Below, in pieces: positions 50,646-60,251 of a DNA stretch of 64,000 nucleotides. Source of the DNA: Thermoplasmata archaeon (lineage in GTDB: Archaea > Thermoplasmatota > E2 > DHVEG-1); contig JAHWGJ010000006.1 in the NCBI GenBank assembly GCA_020054475.1, positions 1 through 64,000 on the forward strand. The letters run 5' to 3'. The position numbers and the translations under genes were made by a program. Numbering within the stretch: position 1 is the first letter of the stretch; every line of letters starts with the position of its first letter. Below the pieces are notes generated by a model that was given only the letters and a program-made list of their open reading frames with translations, was not told the DNA's origin and did not search any database.

Positions 50646-51896
50646 TTATTTTAATATTCCTTTGAGAAAACTATACAACTTTGGATAACTATCAAATATA
50701 TTTGATATAAAATTTAAATTACTTTTTGGCATACTAATTTCCAAAGTTGCCCAATCACTTTCTGCCCCCGTCTCATCTTTTGCCTTTACAAATAATGTAT
50801 AATTCCCTTCATTTTCCCATGAAAAACTTTTTGTAATTTCTTCACCTGAATTATAAGGGCCATCCCAAGAGACACCGGGACATCCATCATACCAAAGAAT
50901 CCAATAATAAACATCATCACCATCAGGATCAATTGTTGAAAATGTATATTCATAATTTTTTCCATTTTTACCGCTACTAGGTCCAATAATAGTTGGAATT
51001 TCTGGAGGATCATTTTGTATTTCTAAATTATTTACAATTGTTACATCAATTTCAATTTCACCTTCAGATAACAAATTGACACTTAAGCTCAAATTTAAAT
51101 CATGCACATCTCTATTTCCACTTGATTCTATTTTATTTCTATAATATGATTCCTCTTCATATCCCCCTACTAAAACCTGATAACCACCATCAAAAAATGA
51201 TGTTGGATATCCATAAATATTATATTCAAAAGCAAGTCTATTTCCAGCATCAACATTTTCATCTCCTACTAATGCAACGAAATAAAAAGGATAATCACCG
51301 GATTCATATATGCTGCTCAAAGCTTCTGCCATTACAGGGCAATAAGGACACCAAGTTGCTGTGCCTTCTTCTACAAAAACAGTATGAGAAAATTCTGAAT
51401 TTATTGTATTATATCCAATATTACCAGGTTCAGCGCCAGCAGCAGCATCGACATAATATGCATCGAATTTATTTCTTGTTGGAGGATATGCAAACCCATC
51501 GTGAGCCTCTGAGTTAAAAACAGCGGCGATAACCATTAAATTATCTTCCTGTATATTACTATAACCTGCATCTTGCCCATTCCAAATAATTTTATTATTA
51601 TAGGTTTCCAAATAAGATATATCAATTGTTTCATCAAAAGCATAATCTAAAAAAGCATAGTGATAAGGATCTCTATCATAATTATCCCATCGAGACTGTG
51701 GCTCAACTACATAAATCTTTAATAGCCCGCTATAACCATTCTCAAAATTTGCGCTATTGTCAGGATTATTGATTTTCTCCTCGATTAAATTTGAATCAAT
51801 ATTCATTGCCCCTACATAAGAACTTGTAATAAAAAATATTACAATACCGAAAACTAATATCATATTTTTCTTCATATTATTACCCCATTTTAACAA
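50646..51896 (-). CDS. Secreted thioredoxin-fold protein with Ig/PKD-like C-terminus
   Basis: Signal peptide; EEGTATWCPYCPVMAEALSSI; DPDGDDVYYWILWYDG. Confidence 0.75.
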   Translation of the reverse strand: MLKWGNNMKKNMILVFGIVIFFITSSYVGAMNIDSNLIEEKINNPDNSANFENGYSGLLKIYVVEPQSRWDNYDRDPYHYAFLDYAFDETIDISYLETYNNKIIWNGQDAGYSNIQEDNLMVIAAVFNSEAHDGFAYPPTRNKFDAYYVDAAAGAEPGNIGYNTINSEFSHTVFVEEGTATWCPYCPVMAEALSSIYESGDYPFYFVALVGDENVDAGNRLAFEYNIYGYPTSFFDGGYQVLVGGYEEESYYRNKIESSGNRDVHDLNLSLSVNLLSEGEIEIDVTIVNNLEIQNDPPEIPTIIGPSSGKNGKNYEYTFSTIDPDGDDVYYWILWYDGCPGVSWDGPYNSGEEITKSFSWENEGNYTLFVKAKDETGAESDWATLEISMPKSNLNFISNIFDSYPKLYSFLKGILK

Positions 51897-52075
51897 TTGT
51901 TAATAAATATATTATTCAATATAAATAGATTTCCCTATATTATATAAAATTTAGATAAAGGTAACATCAATTAGAAAACAACTGTACAACAAATCTTAAT
52001 ATATAATAAAAGAAAAATTAACTTATAAAAAAATCCTTGAAATAATAAAAAATTGTTTATAAATGGAGAAAAAAC

Positions 52076-53122
52076 ATGAATATAATTAAAATAATAACAT
52101 CATTTTTTTGCCTTCTAATTTTATTAAACTCATTAATAACAGTTGCAGATTCAAATAATAATCTTTTTTCAAATGAATACAATTATGATCCTCCCGTTAT
52201 TCAATTAATATATCCAAAAGGCGGAGAAAAATTAAATGAAACAATAACAATTAAATGGATTGCGTATCATAGCGACAACACATATGAACATCTAAACATA
52301 AACATATATTATCAAACAAAAAACTCAGAAAATTGGATAGAAATTATAAAATTTTTACCAAACACTGGAGAATATAATTGGAGCACTCATAATTTATTAG
52401 ATAATAATTATATAATAAGAATTTTAACAATAGATGAAGATAATAATATTGCAATTGCCACAAGTGAAGAATTTACAGTTAATAATGGTAATAAAGAGCT
52501 AGAAATTACTAATATTATAATTAAAGATAATACAATAAATAAATCAACATGGGTTAAAGACTGCGATAATATTACAATAAATGCAATTATAACTGGTTTT
52601 GGGGCCGATCAACTTTCAATAAATAATATAACAGCAGATTTAACCGGATTTAATTTAGGAAAAAAAGTAAATCCTAATAGTTATGATGGTAAAAACGCCA
52701 TATGGAAATTATATTATGTAAAATGTATTGAATATAATAATCAGATATATGTAAAAATTGATGTTAATGATTATATAAATAAAATTTGCACAATTAATGT
52801 AGATAATGAATGTCCAAAATTAACATTAAATAAACCTACCAATGGAATATATTTATACAACAAGAAGTTATTTATCCCTATTGAAAAAACAATTATTTTT
52901 GGTAATATTGAATTTGAACTTGATATTAGTGATAATTCAGTTATTGATCGATTAGAATTTTATATTGATGAAAAATTATCATTTACTTTAAATGATAATT
53001 TTGATAAGTTCAAATTTAACAACAGGCTACTAGGAAGACATTTTATTGAGTTTCGTTTATATGATTTAGCTGGAAATATGATTTCAAAAACAATGATAAT
53101 AAATATTTATAATTTGATATAA
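52076..53122 (+). CDS. Secreted protein with Ig-like domains
   Basis: Signal peptide; IQLIYPKGGEKLNETITIKWIAYHSD; NGIYLYNKKLF...GNIEFELDISDNSVIDRLEFYIDEK. Confidence 0.7.
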   Translation: MNIIKIITSFFCLLILLNSLITVADSNNNLFSNEYNYDPPVIQLIYPKGGEKLNETITIKWIAYHSDNTYEHLNINIYYQTKNSENWIEIIKFLPNTGEYNWSTHNLLDNNYIIRILTIDEDNNIAIATSEEFTVNNGNKELEITNIIIKDNTINKSTWVKDCDNITINAIITGFGADQLSINNITADLTGFNLGKKVNPNSYDGKNAIWKLYYVKCIEYNNQIYVKIDVNDYINKICTINVDNECPKLTLNKPTNGIYLYNKKLFIPIEKTIIFGNIEFELDISDNSVIDRLEFYIDEKLSFTLNDNFDKFKFNNRLLGRHFIEFRLYDLAGNMISKTMIINIYNLI

Positions 53123-53262
53123 TAAATTTTTTCAAAATATTTCAAAATTTGAATACTTAGTTTTTTTAAAAAATCAGATTATTATTAAAAAATTTACATA
53201 GAACATATATATCTAAATAAACATGTATTGTTAAAATTAAAAAAACTCATTTATAAAATACT

Positions 53263-54021
53263 ATGGTTTATATTATGAAAATAGGTATAATATGTGGATA
53301 TGAAATTAATGAATTGACTAATAATTCAGAGAAAATAATTGTTGAAACAATTTATGGAAATGTACCAATCAAATTTGTAAAATATAAAAAAAATGAAATT
53401 TATTTCATAAATCGACATGGAGAAAATAAAAATATTCCCCCTCATAAAATCAATTATCGCGCTAATATTCAAGCTTTAAAATCTTGTAAAATCGATAACA
53501 TAATTTCAATACTTACTGTAGGGTCAATGAAAAAAAAAATTAAAGCAGGAGATTTTGTAATTCCAGATGATTTTATTGATTTTACTAAATCAAGGTGTTT
53601 ATCGTATTTTGATGAAGATAGGATACACATAGATATGAATAATCCTTTTTGTCCATCTTTAAGAAAATTATTGATTGAAAGTTGCGAGAAAATTGAAAAA
53701 ATTAATATTCATACTAAAGGAATATATATTACAACGGAAGGCCCTAGATTAGAAACAGCATCAGAAATCAAATGTTTTTCAAATTATTCTGATATTGTTG
53801 GCATGACATTAGTTCCTGAAATTAGTTTGGCTAGAGAAAAAGGAATCTGCTATGTATCTATTTGTATAGTATGTAATATGGCTGCAGGTTTACAAAAAGA
53901 ACTATCAATAGATGAAATATCAAATACTTTTATAGAGCGAAAACCACAATTATTTAATGTAATACAAAACTTTTTACAAAATATTGAAAATAAAAATATA
54001 TGCAAATGCATTAATAAATAA
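53263..54021 (+). CDS. MTA phosphorylase / purine nucleoside phosphorylase family
   Basis: FINRHGENKNIPPHKINYRANIQALKS, ITTEGPRLETASEIK, GMTLVPEISLAREKGICYVSI. Confidence 0.93.
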   Translation: MVYIMKIGIICGYEINELTNNSEKIIVETIYGNVPIKFVKYKKNEIYFINRHGENKNIPPHKINYRANIQALKSCKIDNIISILTVGSMKKKIKAGDFVIPDDFIDFTKSRCLSYFDEDRIHIDMNNPFCPSLRKLLIESCEKIEKINIHTKGIYITTEGPRLETASEIKCFSNYSDIVGMTLVPEISLAREKGICYVSICIVCNMAAGLQKELSIDEISNTFIERKPQLFNVIQNFLQNIENKNICKCINK

Positions 54022-54035
54022 TTGATGGAAGGGAT

Positions 54036-54452
54036 ATGAAAAAATATGAAATAATTGAACATACAGCAGATGTTGGAATCAAAGCTTTTGGAGAAAATCT
54101 AGCGGAAAGTTTTGAAAATGCAGCAAAGGCAATGTTTGATATAATAACTGATAATTCAAAAATTGACAATGCTGGACAATATAATATTAAATTGAAATCA
54201 ACTGATTTAGAACAGCTATTAGTTGACTGGCTATCAGAATTATTATTTTTAAATAGTGCAAATAATTTAGTTTTTGGGTTTTTTGAAATTCAAATTGATG
54301 AAGAACATAATAGTATAAATGCAAGAATATTCGGTGAAAAATTCAATCAATCAAAACATAATATCGGTGTAGAAATTAAAGCAGTAACATATCATATGTT
54401 AAAAGTTAATAATAGCTATCCATTTTCAGCTCAAGTTCTCTTTGATATTTAA
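54036..54452 (+). CDS. Archease
   Basis: MKKYEIIEHTADVGIKAFGENLAESFENAAKAMFDII, EIKAVTYHML. Confidence 0.95.
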   Translation: MKKYEIIEHTADVGIKAFGENLAESFENAAKAMFDIITDNSKIDNAGQYNIKLKSTDLEQLLVDWLSELLFLNSANNLVFGFFEIQIDEEHNSINARIFGEKFNQSKHNIGVEIKAVTYHMLKVNNSYPFSAQVLFDI

Positions 54453-54544
54453 ATAAATAATAAATATATTATACAATTAGCAAAAAATTAGCAAAATTTT
54501 TAATCATTTCATCAATTGCAGTTAATGTTTAAAGGGGAATAATC

Positions 54545-54751
54545 ATGACAACAGAAAAAATTACGGAAAAGATGAATATAAGGGAAGTTATTGAAAAATA
54601 TCCTGAGGTAATACCCGTTTTTCAAAAATATAATATGGGTTGTATTGGCTGCATTGCAGCATCATTTGAAAAACTAAGTGATATTGCATCTGTACATGGG
54701 ATTGACGTTAAAACTTTTGTAGATGATTTAAATAATGCAATAATAAAATGA
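54545..54751 (+). CDS. DUF1858-like disulfide/hybrid-cluster-associated small protein
   Basis: MNIREVIEKYPEVIPVFQKYNMGCIGCIAASFEKL. Confidence 0.85.
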   Translation: MTTEKITEKMNIREVIEKYPEVIPVFQKYNMGCIGCIAASFEKLSDIASVHGIDVKTFVDDLNNAIIK

Positions 54752-54766
54752 TAGAAAATAATTCTA

Positions 54767-55177
54767 TTAAATATCACTATTTGTTATAACTAACTCTCCA
54801 TGTTTTATACCTTTTAATGCTTTTATTTTATTAGCTAATTCTTTTATATTTATTGTTAAGCCTTTCAAAACTATTACTTCAAGACAATTATTATGATCAA
54901 TATGAACATGACTTGAGACTAAAATTTCACTTGTATGATTATGTTGTAATTCAAGTAATCTATCAGTAACATTTCCTAAGTGATGATCATATAATATTGT
55001 TAAAGTAGCGATTGATTTTACTTTCAAATCAAGATTTATTTCATTTATTAAATTACTTCTAATAAGATCTCTAATTGCTTCTGATCTATTTCTATATCCC
55101 TTTTTTTGAATTGATTTATCAAATTTCTTTAAAAGATTATTTTCAATCGAAACTCCAAACCTAGTTATTTCACTCAT
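54767..55177 (-). CDS. nikR: Nickel-responsive regulator NikR
   Basis: MSEITRFGVSIENNLLKKFDKSIQKKGYRNRSEAIRDLIR (RHH); VSSHVHIDHNNCLEVIVLKG (Ni site). Confidence 0.93.
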   Translation of the reverse strand: MSEITRFGVSIENNLLKKFDKSIQKKGYRNRSEAIRDLIRSNLINEINLDLKVKSIATLTILYDHHLGNVTDRLLELQHNHTSEILVSSHVHIDHNNCLEVIVLKGLTINIKELANKIKALKGIKHGELVITNSDI

Positions 55178-55290
55178 TGTAACACAACTATATGATAATG
55201 GTAGCACGAATTTAAAATTTTTGTTACTAAAGATTTATTAATGTCTCCCTCATTATATTGTGTTACAAAATTAAAAATAATGTTACTATA
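55177..55290. promoter_or_regulatory. Candidate NikR operator cluster in the divergent promoter region
   Basis: TTGTAACACAA (55177-55187) / TTGTGTTACAA (55258-55268) exact 11-bp inverted repeat; further TGTTAC copies at 55222 and 55281. Confidence 0.55.
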
Positions 55291-55302
55291 AGGTGAAAAT
55301 TC

Positions 55303-56283
55303 ATGAAAAAATTAAGAAGATATATAATTTTATTAATTTTAATATTAGTTTCAACTTTATTTATTAATCCAATACAATCACAATCAGATAAATCAGAAAT
55401 ATCAATTATTTGCACAAATTCAATACTTGCTGATTTTACAAAAAATATTTTAAAGAATAATGCAGAAATCGATTATATAATGCCACCAGGCGCTTGCCCA
55501 ACTCACTTTGATACGTCTCCAAATGATATTTCAAAAATTTCATCTGCTAATATTCTAATTTCACTCGGTTGGGAACCTTGGTTAAATGATTTAATAGAAA
55601 ATTCTGGAAATAAAAATTATTCATTAATAAAATGTTTGGATTTAGGAGAATGGAATATTCCAACCGCTGCAATAAAATATATTGAATTTTTAGAAAAAGA
55701 ATTATCATTAGTTATTCCAAATTTAAAAAATTCAATACATAAAAATTCTAAAGAATATAGGGATTTAATTAATTCAACCTCAATTAATTTGAAGAATCAA
55801 ATAATTAATAATAATTATCTCAATAAAAAAATAATTTGCATGCAATGGTATAAGGATTTTCTAGAATGGTTTGGTTTTGATGTAGTTTATTCATATGGGC
55901 CTCCTGAGAGTCTTTCAACTCAGGATATAATAAATATATCTAAAGCCGCTTCAAATAATGAAGTTACTTCAATTGTTGATAATCTACAAAGTGGAACAGA
56001 TTTGGGTGCTCGAATATCTTCAGAATCTGGTTCGATACATATTATTTTTACAAATTTTCCAGGTGCAATTCCTAATACAGATAGCTATTTAGATATGATA
56101 GAATATAATATTCAAAAGTTGATAAATGGTATTTCAACCTATGAATTTAAACAAGGAGAAATTTTAAATTTAGAAAATGAAATAAATCATATAGAATTAC
56201 AAAGAAATGCATTATTTGTTGGATTTCTCTTATTAACATTAATATCGTTGATTTTAATAATCATATATAAAAAAAATAAATGA
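55303..56283 (+). CDS. Metal ABC transporter substrate-binding protein (ZnuA-like, probably nickel)
   Basis: Signal peptide; SILADFTKNILKNNAEIDYIMPPGACPTHFDTSPNDISKISSANILISLGWEPWL. Confidence 0.8.
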   Translation: MKKLRRYIILLILILVSTLFINPIQSQSDKSEISIICTNSILADFTKNILKNNAEIDYIMPPGACPTHFDTSPNDISKISSANILISLGWEPWLNDLIENSGNKNYSLIKCLDLGEWNIPTAAIKYIEFLEKELSLVIPNLKNSIHKNSKEYRDLINSTSINLKNQIINNNYLNKKIICMQWYKDFLEWFGFDVVYSYGPPESLSTQDIINISKAASNNEVTSIVDNLQSGTDLGARISSESGSIHIIFTNFPGAIPNTDSYLDMIEYNIQKLINGISTYEFKQGEILNLENEINHIELQRNALFVGFLLLTLISLILIIIYKKNK

Positions 56284-56293
56284 GAAATGATTC

Positions 56294-56692
56294 ATGCAAG
56301 AAATACTTAATAAAATTGAAGATTTTCATGGTCACATTGGACCTTATGTTATTATAGGATATAAAATGGGTGAAATTTCAAAAAGTAAGTTAGGTGAAGA
56401 TCCATTTTCAAAAAAAGCTATTGTTTGGACTGGGAATGAAACACCATTATCTTGTATTATTGATGGAATACAACTTAGCTCTGGATGTACATTAGGAAAA
56501 GGCAACATTATAGTAAGAAATGATAAAATTCCAAAAGTTCAATTTATAACAAAAGATGGAAAAACTTTAGATATAATTTTAAAAAAAAATATCCATGATG
56601 AAATTGAAATTAATGTAAATATGAAAAATATGAAAAATTATTCTAAAACTATCTATAAAAAAACAAACCATGAACTTTTTGAAATAATTTAG
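56294..56692 (+). CDS. FmdE family protein
   Basis: IEDFHGHIGPYVIIGYKMGEIS; CIIDGIQLSSGCTLGKGNI. Confidence 0.85.
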   Translation: MQEILNKIEDFHGHIGPYVIIGYKMGEISKSKLGEDPFSKKAIVWTGNETPLSCIIDGIQLSSGCTLGKGNIIVRNDKIPKVQFITKDGKTLDIILKKNIHDEIEINVNMKNMKNYSKTIYKKTNHELFEII

Positions 56693-56698
56693 ATCATT

Positions 56699-57448
56699 AT
56701 GGCTAAAAATAATTATATAATTTCTCTAGAAAATATTGATACGACATATCAAGGCGATAAAATACCTGTAATTAATAATATTAACTTGAAAATTGAATAT
56801 GGTGAATTTGTTTCCATTATTGGTTCAAATGGAGCAGGTAAAACAACATTACTTGAGACAATAAATGGATTACTTACATATTCCAAGGGTTTAGGGTTAA
56901 TATTTAATAAAGAAATTATGGAAAATAAATATGAAATAAGAAAGAAAATAGGTTATGTTATTCAAAACTTTGATATTGATTCCAATGCACCATTTTTGTG
57001 TAAAGATGTTGTAATGTCTGGCAAAACTGGTAAAATCGGATCATTCCGTTTTTATAGTAAAGAAGATTGGGATAATATTTGGTATTCAATGAGTCTAGTT
57101 GGAATGATTGATTTTGCAAATAGACCTATTGGGAAGTTATCCGGAGGAGAATTTCAAAAAATATTAATTTCAAGAGCATTAGCACAAAAACCTGATTTAT
57201 TGTTATTAGACGAACCTCTCTCAAATCTTGATTTTTCTTCAAGAAAACAAATTGAAAAATTATTGAATAGACTCAATAAAAAAGATCATATAACAATCTT
57301 GATGGTTTCTCATGATTTATCCTTTATTCCATCAGGATGTAAAAGAATTATTGTTATGCATAAAGGAAAAATAATATCAGATGGTAATAAAAATGAAATA
57401 ATAAACTCAAAATTTATTGAAAATTTTTTTAAAAATGAGATGAAATAA
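56699..57448 (+). CDS. Metal ABC transporter ATP-binding protein
   Basis: IIGSNGAGKTTLLETINGLL, LSGGEFQKILISRALAQKPDLLLLDEPLSNLD. Confidence 0.95.
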   Translation: MAKNNYIISLENIDTTYQGDKIPVINNINLKIEYGEFVSIIGSNGAGKTTLLETINGLLTYSKGLGLIFNKEIMENKYEIRKKIGYVIQNFDIDSNAPFLCKDVVMSGKTGKIGSFRFYSKEDWDNIWYSMSLVGMIDFANRPIGKLSGGEFQKILISRALAQKPDLLLLDEPLSNLDFSSRKQIEKLLNRLNKKDHITILMVSHDLSFIPSGCKRIIVMHKGKIISDGNKNEIINSKFIENFFKNEMK

Positions 57449-57450
57449 AC

Positions 57451-58266
57451 ATGATCGAATTACAAATTTCTCTACTAATAACCTCAATTATAGGTGCGAT
57501 TTTAGCAGGATATGTATGTTCGACCATTGGAGTATTTGTTGTAAGAATGAATCTTTCATCGATTGGATTTTGTATGTCTCATGCAGCTTTTGCAGGAGCA
57601 GCTTTTGGTTTAATGTTATCGATTGATCCCCTTGTGAGTTCCTTAATTTTTTCCTTTTTTACAGCAGTTATTCTTGGGCCAATAACAGAAAAAGCAAAAC
57701 TAGAAAGTAATGTAATAATTGGTTTTCTTTTTTCAATAATGATTGCTTTAGCTTTTATATTTATTAATTTGATACCAGGTCAAGCTGCAAGCGGCGTATC
57801 ATTAAGGATTCTTTGGGGAAGTATTTTTTCAGTTGGATACAATGATATTTTGATGTTAATATTCCTCTCCTCTATTTTAACAATTTTTATTTTAATATTT
57901 TATAAAGAATTAATGGCAATAATGTTTAATAGAAAACTTGCCGAATCCAGTGGAATAAATACAAAATTATTTTATTTTGCTGTCCTCTTTCTAACAGCTT
58001 TTGCAGTATCTTTATCAATAAGAATTGTTGGCGGATTATTAGTATTTGCATTGATTATAAATCCAACTTCAACCGCATATCAATTTTTCTACGACTTTAA
58101 AAAAATCATAATTTTTTCACCATTAATTGGAATTATTTCTTGCTCAATTGGTTTTTTAATATCTTTATACACTGATTTTCCAATTGGGGCGTCAATAGTA
58201 ATAATTTCAGCAATATTTTTTGCGTTAGCAATCTTTTTCTCTCCAAAAAGAAAAAAAATAAAATAA
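57451..58266 (+). CDS. Metal ABC transporter permease (ZnuB family)
   Basis: GIFVVRMNLSSIGFCMSHAAFAGAAFG-type ABC-3 family signature, 7-8 TM. Confidence 0.92.
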   Translation: MIELQISLLITSIIGAILAGYVCSTIGVFVVRMNLSSIGFCMSHAAFAGAAFGLMLSIDPLVSSLIFSFFTAVILGPITEKAKLESNVIIGFLFSIMIALAFIFINLIPGQAASGVSLRILWGSIFSVGYNDILMLIFLSSILTIFILIFYKELMAIMFNRKLAESSGINTKLFYFAVLFLTAFAVSLSIRIVGGLLVFALIINPTSTAYQFFYDFKKIIIFSPLIGIISCSIGFLISLYTDFPIGASIVIISAIFFALAIFFSPKRKKIK

Positions 58267-58337
58267 TTTTTTCTAAACATTATAATATAATAAATATTAG
58301 CAAAATTTAAACCATTAATCTACATCCATCTTTATAT

Positions 58338-58751
58338 ATGCACGAATGGGCTTTAGCTGAATCAATAATATTAACAGCTCTCAATGAATCAAAAAAGAAA
58401 AAATTAAAAGCTATAAATGAAATTAATATAAAAATTGGAGAATTACAACAGATTGAGATTGATATATTTGATTTTGCCATAAAAGAAATATTAAAAAATT
58501 ATAATAATAAATTGAAAGATACTAAAATTAATATTAAAATTGATGAAAGCAGATTAAGATGTAAAATTTGTGGAAATATATGGAAATTTAGTGATATAAG
58601 TAGTGAGTTAAATACTGATGAATCAGAAGCCATACATTTCATACCTGAAGTAGCTTTTGTTCATTCAAGATGTACTAAATGTAAAAGCCCTGATTTTGAA
58701 ATAATATCTGGACGTGGCGTAACAATATCTTCTATTAAAGGTATAAGGTAG
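58338..58751 (+). CDS. hypA: Hydrogenase nickel incorporation protein HypA
   Basis: MHEWALAESIILTAL; zinc site CKICGNIW ... CTKCKSPDFEIISGRGVTI. Confidence 0.93.
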   Translation: MHEWALAESIILTALNESKKKKLKAINEINIKIGELQQIEIDIFDFAIKEILKNYNNKLKDTKINIKIDESRLRCKICGNIWKFSDISSELNTDESEAIHFIPEVAFVHSRCTKCKSPDFEIISGRGVTISSIKGIR

Positions 58752-58756
58752 AAATT

Positions 58757-59482
58757 ATGGAAGTAAGAGAAAGTGTAATAGAAAAAAGATTAAGTAACAT
58801 CAATAGAATAATTTGTGTAGCTAGTGGAAAAGGCGGAGTAGGAAAAAGCCTCATCGCCTCAACTTTAGCATTAAAATTAGAAAAAAGGGGACATAAAGTC
58901 GGTTTATTGGATTTAGATTTATACGGGCCATCATCTCACATCATTCTTGGTTTTAATAGAAAAGGATTTCCTGATGAAAATAAAGGAATCATTCCCTCAA
59001 AAGTGGATAATATAAAATTTATGTCAATTATTTATTTTTCAGATGATAAACCATCTCCCTTTAGAGGAATAGATATATCAAATATCATTGTTGAATTATT
59101 GGCAATTACACAGTGGGGTTCATTAGATTATTTAATAATTGATATGCCACCAGGTATTGGAGATGAAACACTTGACATAATTAGATTAGTAAAAAATTGT
59201 GAATTTATTGTTGTGACCACACCCTCAAAAGTAGCAATGGGGGCAGTTAAAAAACTATTGTTAATTTTATCTGAATTAAAAATACCTATTATTGGGTTAA
59301 TTGAAAATATGGTTATAGAAAATTCAAATTTAATTAAAAATCAAATTAAAATTATGAATGTGCATTATTTAGGATCAATACTTTTTGATAAAAATCTTGA
59401 AATTTCAATCGGAAAACCAAAAGAAATCTTAAAAACAGATATGATCAATGATTTAGATAAATTTTTAAATAAAATAGAATAA
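58757..59482 (+). CDS. Mrp/MinD-family ATPase, HypA partner (HypB_AL-like)
   Basis: IICVASGKGGVGKSLIASTLALKL, GLLDLDLYGPSSHIILG, LIIDMPPGIGDETLDI; adjacent to hypA. Confidence 0.85.
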   Translation: MEVRESVIEKRLSNINRIICVASGKGGVGKSLIASTLALKLEKRGHKVGLLDLDLYGPSSHIILGFNRKGFPDENKGIIPSKVDNIKFMSIIYFSDDKPSPFRGIDISNIIVELLAITQWGSLDYLIIDMPPGIGDETLDIIRLVKNCEFIVVTTPSKVAMGAVKKLLLILSELKIPIIGLIENMVIENSNLIKNQIKIMNVHYLGSILFDKNLEISIGKPKEILKTDMINDLDKFLNKIE

Positions 59483-59498
59483 CGATTAATTATATTAT

Positions 59499-59906
59499 AT
59501 GAAAGGAAGCTATCTTTTATTAATCAAATTGAACGATGATAGATATATAAAATATGGAATTAGAAAGAATTGTTTTTTTAAAAAAGGATTTTACATTTAT
59601 GTAGGATCTGCATTGAATAATTTAGAAAAAAGAATGGAATGACATCTTAGAATTAATAAAAAAAATTATTGGCATATTGATTTTTTATTAAATTTCGGCA
59701 ATATAACAAATATCTTTTATAGAGAGAGCGATTTTAAAGAAGAATGCTTTATAGCTAATTTATTAAAAGAAATATTTTTACCAATATCTGACTTTGGATC
59801 AAGTGATTGTAAATGTAAAACCCATCTTTTTTACGGGTCAAAAAATAAATTATTCAAATTTATTATCAAAAATAATATGAATGAATATTTTAAACAAAAG
59901 ACTTAA
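59499..59906 (+). pseudogene. GIY-YIG/DUF123-like protein pseudogene
   Basis: MKGSYLLLIKLNDDRYIKYG... [frameshift near 59580] GFYIYVGSALNNLEKRME*HLRINKKNYWHIDFLLNF [frameshift near 59700] NITNIFYRESDFKEECFIANLLKE...DFGSSDCKCKTHLFYGSK. Confidence 0.85.
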
Positions 59907-59939
59907 ATTTTGATATTTATTTAAATTATTGGATTAACC

Positions 59940-60251
59940 ATGATATCTATTATTTATACAACTATAGATAACGAACAGGATGCAAGAAAAATTGCTAATG
60001 TTCTAATAGAAGAACAAATTGTTGCGTGTGTTAATATAATACCAAATGTACATTCAATATATAGATGGAAAGGTAAAATTGAAGAAGAAAAAGAACTTAT
60101 TTTAATTGCAAAAACAGTCGATGAAAATGTATTAAAAGCAATAAATAGAATTAAAAAATTACATAATAATGAATTACCTGATATTATTGCAATACCCGTA
60201 AATAACGGTTATTCTGACTATTTAGAATATATTAAAAGAGAGACTGAATGA
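59940..60251 (+). CDS. cutA: Divalent cation tolerance protein CutA
   Basis: IYTTIDNEQDARKIANVLIEEQIVACVNIIPNVHSIYRWKGKIEEEKE. Confidence 0.95.
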   Translation: MISIIYTTIDNEQDARKIANVLIEEQIVACVNIIPNVHSIYRWKGKIEEEKELILIAKTVDENVLKAINRIKKLHNNELPDIIAIPVNNGYSDYLEYIKRETE

